From contig NZ_CP145886.1 in the NCBI RefSeq assembly GCF_038049935.1, positions 1,178,001 through 1,242,000 on the forward strand: a stretch of DNA of 64,000 bases, written 5' to 3'. Positions 8,522-17,537 of the stretch are shown in pieces. The number at the start of each line of letters is the position of its first letter. Positions within the stretch are counted from its first letter, which is position 1. The notes below the pieces were generated by a model. The model had not been told where the DNA came from. It saw only the letters and a program-made list of their open reading frames with translations, and made no database searches. Made by a program: the position numbers and the translations under genes. This DNA is from Rossellomorea sp. y25. Its GTDB lineage: Bacteria; Bacillota; Bacilli; Bacillales; Bacillaceae_B.

Positions 8522-10687
8522 ATGAAAGAAAATAAACTGACTGCATTACTTAACCAAATGACGTTGGATGAAAAAATTGCTCAGCTTACCCAGCTTGCTA
8601 CTCCTTTTTTTAAAGGGGCAAGCGATCAAGGGGAAATTACCGGCCCGATGGTCGACATGGGGATCGACGAGGAAGTTGTCCGAAATAGTGGATCCGTATT
8701 GGGGGCTTCTGGTGCAAGAAACGTCATAAACATTCAACGTACACATATGGAAGAAAACAGACTGGGCATTCCTTTATTAGTCATGTCCGATATTGTACAC
8801 GGTTTCAAAACGATCTTTCCGGTACCACTTGGGATCGGATGCTCATGGGACCTGGAGCTTGCGGAAAAGAGTGCGGAAATTGCTGCAAAAGAAGCAGCAG
8901 TATCAGGAGTCCATGTAACGTTTGCCCCGATGGTTGATCTCGTTCGCGATCCTCGCTGGGGAAGAGTGATGGAGTCTACAGGTGAAGACTCCTTTTTAAA
9001 CAGTCAATTTGGCAGAGCATTCGTGAGAGGGTTTCAAGGGAAGGATCTGACTCACGATCATAACCGTGTGGCAGCTTGTGTCAAACACTTTGCCGCCTAT
9101 GGTGCAGCTGAAGGCGGACGTGATTATAACACAGTTGATATGTCGGAGCGGGAACTCAGGGAAACCTATTTACCTGCATACAAAGCTGCTCTTGATGAAG
9201 GCTGTGAAATGGTCATGACCGCTTTTAATACGGTGTTCGGAATACCGGCTACAGGAAATAAGAAGCTTATGCGATCCATACTTCGAGAAGAAATGGGATT
9301 CAAGGGAGTTCTTATATCGGATTGGGGAGCAGTGAAAGAAATGATCCCCCATGGTGTGGCAGAGGATGAGAAGGAAGCTGCCCTTAAAGCGATCACAGCC
9401 GGCGTTGATATCGAAATGATGACTTCGACGTATGTGAAATACTTAAAAACGCTGGTGGAAGAAAAAGCAGTAGATGAATCCATCATTGACGAAGGCGTTT
9501 TACGAATTTTAGAGCTTAAACAAAAGTTAGGATTATTCGAGAATCCTTACCGCGGTGCAAATGAATTGCTTGAACAAGAAGTGGTGTTGAGCTCCGAACA
9601 CCGTGTGGCAGCTCGTAAACTAGCAGCAAAGTCTTGCGTTCTATTAAAAAATGAGAGTGTTTTACCTTTAAAACGGAGCCAGAAAATTTCACTTATTGGA
9701 CCTTTTGCTCAAAATAATGACATCCTTGGGCCTTGGTCATGGTTAGGATCGAAAGAAGATGCCGTGACATTAATGGATGGAATGAAGATGAAAGTGGAGT
9801 CTTCTCACCTTACGATTGCTAAAGGATCTGAAATTGAAACGGTATCTGAAGAGCAATTGCTTGAGGCTGAGAGAGTGGCGGAAGAAGCAGATATCATCGT
9901 TCTGGCACTTGGTGAGGATTCTGAAATGAGCGGGGAGGCAGGGTGTAGAGCGAATATTAAACTACCTGATGCCCAGCTGGAACTTGTTTCGCGATTGAAG
10001 AAATTAAATAAACCGATGGTGGCCATTCTATTTAATGGCAGACCACTGGATTTACATGGGGTCATCGACCAGGTAGACGCGGTCCTCGAAGCCTGGTACC
10101 CCGGAACGGAAGGCGGGGCAGCGGTTGCCGACCTATTATACGGGGATGAAAATCCATCCGGACGCCTGACCATGTCCTTCCCATATAGTGTAGGACAGGT
10201 GCCGGTTTATTATAATCACTTCAATACGGGGAGACCAAAGGGAGCACCGGATGCCCAGGTCCGTTATGTCTCTCAATACCTGGATATTCCGAATGATCCT
10301 CTTTTACCGTTTGGTTTCGGTTTAAGTTATACCTCATTTTCGTATAGCGACATGACGATTGCTGAATCTGTTATGACACCCAATCAGCCGATTACCGTTT
10401 CAGTTACCGTAACAAACAGCGGATCTAAGAGAGGCGAGGAAGTCGTTCAGCTATATGTGCGGGATGTGAGTGGGGAAGTGATCCGCCCATTAAAGGAACT
10501 GAAGGATTTCCGGAAAATTGCCCTGGAACCGGGAGAGTCGAAGCTGGTTACCTTTACCCTATCAGAATCACAGCTACGTTATCATCATTCAGATTTACAA
10601 TTTGACAGTGACCCGGGGACATTTATTGCCTATGCTGGTCCAAATAGCAAAGAAGGAATGGAGCAATCCTTTACATTAGTAAAATAG
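8522..10687 (+). CDS. GH3 beta-glucosidase, probably acting on beta-1,2-linked gluco-oligosaccharides
   Basis: 721 residues from the ATG at 8522, which is 8 bp after GGAGG; an in-frame TTG at 8507 lies too early. It has the three-part GH3 layout: a TIM barrel with the nucleophile Asp in LISDWGAV (~residue 265) and the substrate-binding run KHFAAYG, a middle alpha/beta sandwich (GEDSEMSGEAG) that normally supplies the acid/base, and a C-terminal fibronectin III-like domain (PFGFGLSYTSF). There is no signal peptide, so it acts inside the cell on imported sugar. It is followed 19 bp later by the GH94 phosphorylase, as in the L. innocua sophorose/beta-1,2-glucan cluster. GH3 membership is certain; linkage preference is inferred from context. 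Confidence 0.93.
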   Translation: MKENKLTALLNQMTLDEKIAQLTQLATPFFKGASDQGEITGPMVDMGIDEEVVRNSGSVLGASGARNVINIQRTHMEENRLGIPLLVMSDIVHGFKTIFPVPLGIGCSWDLELAEKSAEIAAKEAAVSGVHVTFAPMVDLVRDPRWGRVMESTGEDSFLNSQFGRAFVRGFQGKDLTHDHNRVAACVKHFAAYGAAEGGRDYNTVDMSERELRETYLPAYKAALDEGCEMVMTAFNTVFGIPATGNKKLMRSILREEMGFKGVLISDWGAVKEMIPHGVAEDEKEAALKAITAGVDIEMMTSTYVKYLKTLVEEKAVDESIIDEGVLRILELKQKLGLFENPYRGANELLEQEVVLSSEHRVAARKLAAKSCVLLKNESVLPLKRSQKISLIGPFAQNNDILGPWSWLGSKEDAVTLMDGMKMKVESSHLTIAKGSEIETVSEEQLLEAERVAEEADIIVLALGEDSEMSGEAGCRANIKLPDAQLELVSRLKKLNKPMVAILFNGRPLDLHGVIDQVDAVLEAWYPGTEGGAAVADLLYGDENPSGRLTMSFPYSVGQVPVYYNHFNTGRPKGAPDAQVRYVSQYLDIPNDPLLPFGFGLSYTSFSYSDMTIAESVMTPNQPITVSVTVTNSGSKRGEEVVQLYVRDVSGEVIRPLKELKDFRKIALEPGESKLVTFTLSESQLRYHHSDLQFDSDPGTFIAYAGPNSKEGMEQSFTLVK

Positions 10688-10706
10688 ACGAAACGAGGGG
10701 AACAGA

Positions 10707-13700
10707 ATGAATTCTACGCATAAGCTTACATCCGGTGATCTTCAATTCACCTTTTTAAATAGTGGCGATCTTTTTGAAATAAACCATGCATCTACCATGA
10801 TCAATCAATTATTGACGAATCCCATCGACGGCTCGTTAAACAACCTTTACTTACGAATCTATCACTCATCTGAAATCGAGATTGTTCCATTAATCGGTGT
10901 TCAATCGACTAGTGAAGTCTCGTTTTCAGAATCACAGGTGAAATGGTCAGGGAACCATAAGGCTCTTCAATATGAAGTAACGTTTACATTGTCACAAACT
11001 GGGGTTTGGTTCTGGGATGTGATGGTGGATGGACAGGACGCAGAGATCGATGTCATTTATGGACAGGATTTGGGATTGGCAGATAAAGGCGGCGTCCGCT
11101 CGAATGAAGCCTATATGTCCCAATATGTGGATCACAAAGTATTTGAAGACAGTCAAAAAGGATTTGTCGTCTGTTCCCGTCAAAACCAGCCACAATCGAA
11201 TGGTTTTCCGTATATTCAGCAAGGGGCCATTGGAAAAACGGTTGGCTATTCGACGGACGGATTCCAATTTTTCGGCTTATCCTACAAGGAAACAAACCAA
11301 CCTGAAATCTTGACGAAGCCTACATTGGCAAACGAAGTCTATCAATATGAATTTGCTTATACGGCCCTGCAATCAGAGAAGGTCCGATTATCAGGACAAG
11401 AACATTTTGTCTTCTACGGTCTATTTAGAGAAAACCATTCTGAAGCGATCACAACGTTAGAATATCAACAAGAAGTAGAACATGCATGGATTGAAGTGCA
11501 GCAGCTTAAGGAAAATTTCAGTGCTCCAATTGAAAAAGTGATTCTATCACCTGAAATTGGCGAACCTCTTCAAACGGAAGAGATGTCCAAAGAAGAAATT
11601 GATGGTCTATTTACTGAGCGTCATACGGAAGAATGGGATGGCGACCGTTTGCTTTCCTTTTTCACAGACACGCACGAACATGTCGTGTTAAAAGAAAAAG
11701 AATGGGTTGTTGAACGCCCTCATGGACACATCCTCATGTCTGGGGGAAATCATGAGCTGAAGGAAGGGACCATTACAACCACTTCCTTCATGTATGGAGT
11801 ATTCAACTCCCAACTGGTGATTGGAAATACATCGTTCAACAAGATGTTAACGAATACCCGGAATCATTTAAACGTCATGAAAACGTCCGGTCAACGCATT
11901 TATGTTGAGATTGAAGGAGTGTATCGTTTACTAACCATGCCTTCCTTATTTGAATTAGGCTTCAACTATGCGCGCTGGTATTACAAGACACAGGATGACA
12001 CAATCATCATCACAAATTATACGACGGTTGATACACCTGAAGTCCGGCTGCACGTACGATCTAAGAACGGAAAACAGAACCGTTATCTTGTTTCGAATCA
12101 GGTTACAATGAACAACAATGAATATGAAGTCCCTTATAAGCTTGAAAAAAATGGGGATATCCTCTCCATTTCTGCTGATTCTCAATCTGAAAGCAGCGAA
12201 GCGTACCCTCATCTTTGTTATAGAATAAAGGTCGATGGGGCTGACATGAGCGTGGAGAACGAGGAAAGATTGGGTCGGAATGTAGAAGTGGGAAGTGCAT
12301 CACTTTGTGTACTCGACCTAACCGCGACATCAGAATGGACCATGACCATTCAAGGTCTTCTTCACGGGGAAGATAGAGAATTCGAAGAGCCTGATATGAA
12401 CAGTGAAATTGAGCGCTATCGAGAGTACTATCATCTAGTTATGAGTGGATTCAAGCTTTCTCAACATGGGGAGATTCCAAGTGAACTGGCCAAAGTCAAT
12501 TCCTTAGCATGGTGGTACACCCACAACATGCTTGTACATTTTTCCGTACCACATGGACTGGAGCAATACGGCGGAGCGGCTTGGGGAACCCGGGATGTGT
12601 GCCAGGGCCCGACGGAATACTTCATGGCGACTCACAACTACCAAAGTGTGAAAGATATCATCAAAACCGTCTATTCCCATCAATATGAAGACAACGGCAA
12701 TTGGCCGCAATGGTTCATGTTTGACCGTTACTTCAAGATTCAGCAGGATGATAGCCACGGAGATATCATTGTTTGGCCATTAAAGGTTGTCGGTGACTAT
12801 ATCGCAGCGACCAATGATTACAACATTCTGGAAGAAGAAATCCCTTATACGACCCGGGACGGCTTTGGTTTTTCAGAGGAAAAAGCGACGCTATTACATC
12901 ATATTCATAAAGAAATCGACTATATTAAAGAACATTTCTTATATGACACATATCTTTCGTCATACGGTGATGGAGATTGGGATGATACACTTCAACCGGC
13001 AAACCCCCAGCTGAAAAAATTCATGGCGAGCAGCTGGACAGTAGCCCTTACCTATCAGGTATTGAATCGATTATCTAATGTACTTGAGGGAGTCCGGAAT
13101 GAAGAAGCTTCGGAATTCAAGGCACTTGCATCAGGAATTCAGAATGATTATAATCGCTATATTTTACAAAATGATGTGATACCAGGCTTTGTATACATGG
13201 AAGATCCGGCACATGCAGAATTAATGCTTCACCCGACGGACACGAAAACGGGCATAGAGTATCGACTTCTGCCGATGAACCGCAGTATCATTTCTGAATT
13301 ATTCACTCCGGAACAAGCAGAATCCCATTACAAATTGGTGAAGGAACACCTCTATTGTCCAGACGGGGTCCGGTTGATGAACCGCCCTGCAAACTACAAA
13401 GGTGGAGTAAGCACACATTTCAAACGAGCAGAACAAGCAGCTAATTTCGGCCGGGAAATCGGTCTGCAATATGTTCACGCCCATATTCGCTTTGTAGAAG
13501 CCATGGCGAAGCTCGGAAATACGGAGGAAGTGTGGAAAGGACTTGAAATCATCAATCCGGTCGGGTTGACAGAAGTCGTTCCAAACGCTGAAAGAAGACA
13601 AAGTAACGCATACTTCAGCAGCTCCGACGGTAAATTCAATACAAGATACGAGGCGCAGGAACGGTTCAACGAGCTGCGCGCAGGGACCGTACCGGTAAAA

Positions 13701-14036
13701 GGCGGCTGGAGAATCTATTCAAGCGGACCTGGAATCTACATGAACCAATTAATATCCAACTGCCTGGGCATCCGTCAAGAAGCGGAAGATTTGATCATTG
13801 ATCCCGTTTTACCAGAGAAATTTGACGGATTGACCTTTGATTTCAAATTTATGAATCGTCCAGTTACATTCACTTATCACACGGGAGAAAAGAGCGGCCA
13901 CATTGTGGTTAATGGTGAAAAAGTGGATACTGAAGAGGTATCTAACCGATATCGTTCGGGTGGTATGAGGATTAAACGAGAGGTACTTGAGGGTCTATTG
14001 AGTGAGGAAAGTAATCGAATTGAAGTGTTTATGTAA
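10707..14036 (+). CDS. GH94 phosphorylase, probably 1,2-beta-oligoglucan phosphorylase
   Basis: 1,109 residues, far longer than ordinary cellobiose phosphorylases (~800) and matching my recollection of L. innocua 1,2-beta-oligoglucan phosphorylase (~1,100). N-terminal beta-sandwich regions lead into an (alpha/alpha)6 barrel from ~residue 600. The barrel carries AWGTRDVCQGPTEY and GDGDWDDTLQPAN (~residues 750-765), where GH94 enzymes place the general acid Asp. A C-terminal beta domain has the WRIYSSGPGIYMNQLIS region. The likely reaction is reversible phosphorolysis of beta-1,2-glucan oligomers to alpha-glucose 1-phosphate inside the cell. The start follows a GAGGGGA ribosome site in the same operon as the GH3 gene. 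The alternative is another GH94 specificity, such as a cellodextrin-like one. Confidence 0.85.
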   Translation: MNSTHKLTSGDLQFTFLNSGDLFEINHASTMINQLLTNPIDGSLNNLYLRIYHSSEIEIVPLIGVQSTSEVSFSESQVKWSGNHKALQYEVTFTLSQTGVWFWDVMVDGQDAEIDVIYGQDLGLADKGGVRSNEAYMSQYVDHKVFEDSQKGFVVCSRQNQPQSNGFPYIQQGAIGKTVGYSTDGFQFFGLSYKETNQPEILTKPTLANEVYQYEFAYTALQSEKVRLSGQEHFVFYGLFRENHSEAITTLEYQQEVEHAWIEVQQLKENFSAPIEKVILSPEIGEPLQTEEMSKEEIDGLFTERHTEEWDGDRLLSFFTDTHEHVVLKEKEWVVERPHGHILMSGGNHELKEGTITTTSFMYGVFNSQLVIGNTSFNKMLTNTRNHLNVMKTSGQRIYVEIEGVYRLLTMPSLFELGFNYARWYYKTQDDTIIITNYTTVDTPEVRLHVRSKNGKQNRYLVSNQVTMNNNEYEVPYKLEKNGDILSISADSQSESSEAYPHLCYRIKVDGADMSVENEERLGRNVEVGSASLCVLDLTATSEWTMTIQGLLHGEDREFEEPDMNSEIERYREYYHLVMSGFKLSQHGEIPSELAKVNSLAWWYTHNMLVHFSVPHGLEQYGGAAWGTRDVCQGPTEYFMATHNYQSVKDIIKTVYSHQYEDNGNWPQWFMFDRYFKIQQDDSHGDIIVWPLKVVGDYIAATNDYNILEEEIPYTTRDGFGFSEEKATLLHHIHKEIDYIKEHFLYDTYLSSYGDGDWDDTLQPANPQLKKFMASSWTVALTYQVLNRLSNVLEGVRNEEASEFKALASGIQNDYNRYILQNDVIPGFVYMEDPAHAELMLHPTDTKTGIEYRLLPMNRSIISELFTPEQAESHYKLVKEHLYCPDGVRLMNRPANYKGGVSTHFKRAEQAANFGREIGLQYVHAHIRFVEAMAKLGNTEEVWKGLEIINPVGLTEVVPNAERRQSNAYFSSSDGKFNTRYEAQERFNELRAGTVPVKGGWRIYSSGPGIYMNQLISNCLGIRQEAEDLIIDPVLPEKFDGLTFDFKFMNRPVTFTYHTGEKSGHIVVNGEKVDTEEVSNRYRSGGMRIKREVLEGLLSEESNRIEVFM

Positions 14037-14050
14037 GATGAAATAATAGA

Positions 14051-14084
14051 GGAGCAAGCGCATATGGCGTTTGCTCCTTTTTTT
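14051..14084 (+). terminator. Intrinsic terminator after the GH94 gene
   Basis: GGAGCAAGCGC pairs with GCGTTTGCTCC (one mismatch region around the loop) and is followed by a long T run, 14 bp after the GH94 stop. Confidence 0.92.
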
Positions 14085-14187
14085 CTGTATACAGGTTTGT
14101 AGCGGAGTCCTCCCTCTTTTTTGATAGGAAAGGGAAACTTTATCATGAGGAAACAACATATTTGTATTATCTGGTGAAAACAAGATC

Positions 14188-14628
14188 CTAATCGCTTCCC
14201 AGGGTCTCTTCTTTATTCCGGGAAAGCTTTTGATAGAAAAACTTAATTAGTAGAATGATGGCTGCGAATCCAATGTACATGAGGAAAAAAACAATATATC
14301 CCCATAAACCAATAATGGCATCAATGAATTCCATCTGCCCGCGGTTGGTGATTGCTTGCTGAATTTCAATTGCAAAGACCAATACAAACATGAAGGTCAA
14401 TGTATAGAAGAAAGCAAGTGCGGTAATCCCGAATTTAAGCTTCGATAGAATCTTAGACACAATGTATACAAAAAAGAACACGGAGATCCCGATGATCCCC
14501 ATAATCCAAAAATGCAGATCTTTATCAGTAAGAGTGAAACCGAGATCACTCGTTATTCCTATTAACATGTCGTGGAGGTTGTTAATGATCTCCACAATAA
14601 ACGTAATGCCTTCTTTCATAGTATCCAC
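14188..14628 (-). CDS. Small multi-pass membrane protein of unknown function
   Basis: 146 residues. Three strongly hydrophobic stretches (about residues 40-60, 67-88 and 110-128) indicate an integral membrane protein. The N-terminal ~35 residues look amphipathic, and the C-terminal tail is charged and probably cytoplasmic. The start ATG at 14628 has only a weak upstream ribosome site. I do not recognise the family. It stands alone between the sugar locus terminator and the periodic array, with no shared operon. Confidence 0.6.
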   Translation of the reverse strand: MDTMKEGITFIVEIINNLHDMLIGITSDLGFTLTDKDLHFWIMGIIGISVFFFVYIVSKILSKLKFGITALAFFYTLTFMFVLVFAIEIQQAITNRGQMEFIDAIIGLWGYIVFFLMYIGFAAIILLIKFFYQKLSRNKEETLGSD

Positions 14629-14842
14629 TCACTTCTTTATGGAATTCAGTACTTTACGAGTATAACAGGAATGTAGATTTCGTGTTAGATGGTAAATAAG
14701 GGTGGTTTTCTGGAGGGATGAGGCTGGGGGATGGTCGAAATTGATAATAATTGAGATTCTTCTCAATTTTAATCGCGATTCAACGAATAACCGACAAAAT
14801 TCGTATTGTTTCGATTAGGGAGAGGGAGCGAAATACTGGACC

Positions 14843-15315
14843 TGTCATTATATCAGCGAAATCGCCTAGTTTATCAGCGGAATTATCAATATATCAGCGA
14901 AATCTAAAATTTATCAGCGGAATTATCAATATATTAGCGAAATCCGAATTTTATCAGCGAAATTTCAAATATATCAGCGAACGTACATTCAAGAGAAGGT
15001 ATCGATCCACTCCCCGGTACTTGTAATCTCCTGTTGAATCGATGAGAGATACATTTAACGGCGAAATTCTCAATATAACGGCGAAATCCTGATTTTAACG
15101 GCGATATTTTCAATATAACGGCGAAATCTTAATTTTAACGGCAAAATTATCAATATATCAGCGAACGTACATTCAAGAAGGGGTATCGACCCACTCCCCG
15201 GTACTTGTAATCTCCTGTTGAATCGATGAGCGATACATTTAACGGCGAAATTCTCAATATAACGGCGAAATCCTGATTTTAACGGCGATATTTTCAATAT
15301 AACGGCGAAATCACA
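14843..15315. repeat. Gene-free array of short words with exact 20-bp period
   Basis: The gap 14629-15464 has no credible gene. Within it ATCAGCG (variants ATTAGCG) recurs at 14852, 14873, 14893, 14913, 14933, 14953 and 14973. After a ~75-bp interruption AACGGCG recurs at 15057, 15077, 15097, 15117 and 15137, then ATCAGCG at 15157, then AACGGCG at 15241, 15261, 15281 and 15301. Nearly every step is exactly 20 bp. The bases between words are A/T-rich and vary. Open frames across it on both strands are by-products of the period. Confidence 0.88.
14970..15306. repeat. 184-bp direct duplication inside the periodic array
   Basis: The block starting ATATCAGCGAACGTACATTC at about 14970 recurs at about 15154. 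It includes the non-periodic stretch with CACTCCCCGGTACTTGTAAT and the following AACGGCG words. The offset is 184 bp throughout and differences are few, so one segment was recently copied in tandem. Confidence 0.85.
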
Positions 15316-15464
15316 AATCGTGAAATTATGAGCGATGATCAGCTGTGAATCCAATGAAATGTAACATGCACCACCAACAACAAAAAAATATTTTTAAAAA
15401 ACTGTAGGGATTCACCATTTTCTTTCGTCTATTAGTATGAGACCACAAGAAAGGGGGAGAGAGG

Positions 15465-15998
15465 TTGGTGGATCCGCTAATTGAAAAGGCGAAGAATGGA
15501 AGTGAGCATGCGTTTCGGATGTTGATCGAAATGCATAAGCAGTATGTTTTTAAATGCATCTTCGGGGTTCTGCGAAATCAGAAAGATGCTGAAGATGCAT
15601 CACAGGAAGTCTGGATGAAGATTTACACCTCTCTCCCTCAGTACGGGCATCAAGGGTTTAAGACATGGATGACGAGAATTGCGGTGAACCATGCCATTGA
15701 TTGTAAGCGAAGGCAGGCAAGACAGGAGGAAGAGCTGGTCGACGAGCTCCCTGTAAAAGAGTCAGAGGACGCTATAGAAAGACGATTACTAAGAAAAGAA
15801 CAAAAGCAGCTCGTGTTGAGGCATTTAGAAGAAGTTCCCGAATCGTACAGAGAAGTGATTGAAGGGTTCTACATAAAAGAAAAGTCCTATCAGGAGCTTG
15901 CAAATGAACAGCATGTGCAGGTGAAAACGATTGAAACAAAGCTGTACCGGGCAAGGCTATGGATGAGGAAGCATTGGAAGGAGGAGGATTTCATATGA
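15465..15998 (+). CDS. ECF-type RNA polymerase sigma factor
   Basis: 177 residues. Sigma region 2 (residues ~8-75) includes RNQKDAEDASQEVWMKIYTSL, and region 4 (residues ~115-165) includes SYQELANEQHVQVKTIETKLYRAR as the -35-reading helix-turn-helix. The start is TTG 15465 (or GTG 15468), both placed by the GGGGGAGAG ribosome site. The stop overlaps the ATG of the next gene, which encodes a zinc-finger anti-sigma factor. A possible ECF-like -10 (CGTCTATTAG) lies just upstream at about 15427, which would fit autoregulation. It resembles the YlaC type, but the exact ECF group cannot be fixed by eye. Confidence 0.9.
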   Translation: MVDPLIEKAKNGSEHAFRMLIEMHKQYVFKCIFGVLRNQKDAEDASQEVWMKIYTSLPQYGHQGFKTWMTRIAVNHAIDCKRRQARQEEELVDELPVKESEDAIERRLLRKEQKQLVLRHLEEVPESYREVIEGFYIKEKSYQELANEQHVQVKTIETKLYRARLWMRKHWKEEDFI

Positions 15999-16441
15999 GC
16001 CATATTGCGTTGGAAGAATGGAAGAATTACGCCAGAGAAGAAATGGATGATAATAAGCGAACCGAATACGAGGAGCATCTATACAATTGCGATCAATGCA
16101 TGAGTCTTTATATGGAAGCAATCGAGGCGGTTCAGGATGAGCTTCCTTCCATTGAAGGTCCGTCCCTCTATACAGAACAGGTGATGGAGCGAATTCCGGT
16201 TGAAAGGGATCCCGTGATGAGGCCGGTCAAAAAACAGTGGTATGAGGAAAAGGTGTTTCATTATGTGCTGGCTACGGCGATGACGCTGATTTTGATGGCA
16301 TCTGGTATTTTTGGTGAACTAACGAAAATCACGACTGATTTTGAAAAAAATCAACAACCTTCGTTTACAGAAAATATTTTAAATAAAACAACGGCTTTAC
16401 TGGATAGTGTTGAAGAAATTGAAGAACAGGAGGCAGAGTAA
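15995..16441 (+). CDS. Membrane-anchored zinc-finger anti-sigma factor
   Basis: 148 residues from ATG 15995, the start set by the GGAGGAGG ribosome site and the ATGA overlap with the sigma gene. Residues ~27-36 contain the zinc-binding anti-sigma motif HLYNCDQC (HxxxCxxC), preceded by the expected upstream residues. One membrane segment lies at about residues 90-108, with a short external, acidic C-terminal tail. The N-terminal domain would hold the sigma factor at the membrane until a signal releases it. The next gene follows within 2 bp, so sigma, anti-sigma and the two membrane proteins are one operon. Confidence 0.88.
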   Translation: MSHIALEEWKNYAREEMDDNKRTEYEEHLYNCDQCMSLYMEAIEAVQDELPSIEGPSLYTEQVMERIPVERDPVMRPVKKQWYEEKVFHYVLATAMTLILMASGIFGELTKITTDFEKNQQPSFTENILNKTTALLDSVEEIEEQEAE

Positions 16442-16442
16442 G

Positions 16443-17537
16443 ATGGATAAAAAGAAGAATCCGATCATTGCGTTTTTGTTGGCTTTTATACCCGGTGTGG
16501 GATTAATGTATTTAGGGAAGGTTTTTAGAGGGGTCCTGTTTATACTCGTATTGATTGCGTCATTTCCTGTTGCATTCGTGGGAGCGGAAGTGTTGAACTG
16601 GGATGGTTTTGCTTTTATCACCATTGGATTTGCGTTCCTATTATATCTCATCAGTATCGTTAATACGGCACTTGTCGCATCCAGAATGTTGAAAGCGAAT
16701 GAAGCATCACGAGAACCGGTGGTAGAAAGTGATTCAGGGGAGCTGAGTACCGAACGCTTCTATACCATCATCCTTTCCATGATCCCAGGTCTCGGTCATT
16801 TCCAACTGGGACTGATGAACCGGGGTGTCACATTTTTGGCAACGTTCCTCGGAGTGGCTGCGATGATCCTGTTTGTAACAGCGATGACGGGGAGAGGGGA
16901 GTTTATGGTATTCCTGATCGTTCTACCTGTCGTATGGGTATACAACTTCTTCGATACCATGCAATTATTGAATAAAAAACAGGCTGGTGAAGTGCTGACG
17001 GATCGGTCTGTGTTGGAAGACCTGGAAGCCCAGCATGAAGGCGGGAGGAAGAGTAAGGCATTCGCCACATTTTTATCGATGTTTCCTGGAGCGGGACATC
17101 TGTACCTTGGATATCAACGACGGGGCATTCAGCTAATGGCGGTGTTCTTGTTCTCCATCTATATATTGGACGTCCTTCGGTTGGGGATTTTTCTATTCTT
17201 AGTTCCGATCATCTGGTTCTACAGCTTCTTTGATGGATTGCAACGGGCTTCTAAGCACGGAAAGGAACCTCTAGAAGATACGCCGATCGTGTCTTACTTA
17301 ATCAATCAGCAGAAGTGGGTGGGAATCGGATTGATGCTGCTTGGGGTCTACTACTTGGCAACGAACATCCTTATGCCCCTATCACTACCGTTTTTAGAGA
17401 CGTATGGAATTGATCTTTATCATGTGATGTATAACTATATCCAGCCGGGGATTGTTTGCCTTCTTCTTATAGGGGGAGGAATTAAATTGGTGGCGGGAAG
17501 TAAAAAAGCCCATTCGAAAGAGGAGGTATCAGAATGA
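16443..17537 (+). CDS. Membrane protein with a triplicated PGxGHxYLGxxxRG module
   Basis: 364 residues from ATG 16443, which follows an AGGAGG site inside the end of the anti-sigma gene. Three copies of a TM2-like motif are visible: PGVGLMYLGKVFRG (~residue 15), PGLGHFQLGLMNRG (~115) and PGAGHLYLGYQRRG (~215). Each is followed by two hydrophobic helices and a W/YxFFD-type turn. A fourth, diverged hydrophobic pair closes the protein. Function is unknown. The operon suggests a membrane role in the envelope response run by the ECF sigma factor. The stop overlaps the next ATG (ATGA). Confidence 0.78.
   Translation: MDKKKNPIIAFLLAFIPGVGLMYLGKVFRGVLFILVLIASFPVAFVGAEVLNWDGFAFITIGFAFLLYLISIVNTALVASRMLKANEASREPVVESDSGELSTERFYTIILSMIPGLGHFQLGLMNRGVTFLATFLGVAAMILFVTAMTGRGEFMVFLIVLPVVWVYNFFDTMQLLNKKQAGEVLTDRSVLEDLEAQHEGGRKSKAFATFLSMFPGAGHLYLGYQRRGIQLMAVFLFSIYILDVLRLGIFLFLVPIIWFYSFFDGLQRASKHGKEPLEDTPIVSYLINQQKWVGIGLMLLGVYYLATNILMPLSLPFLETYGIDLYHVMYNYIQPGIVCLLLIGGGIKLVAGSKKAHSKEEVSE

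Noticed and set aside
14843-15315. CRISPR array
   Set aside because: The repeated words are only ~7 bp, the filler between them is itself similar from unit to unit, and no cas gene is nearby.
14751-15354. Open frames of about 90 codons on both strands in the periodic array
   Set aside because: They are produced by the 20-bp period in A/T-rich DNA, have no ribosome sites and overlap each other on opposite strands.
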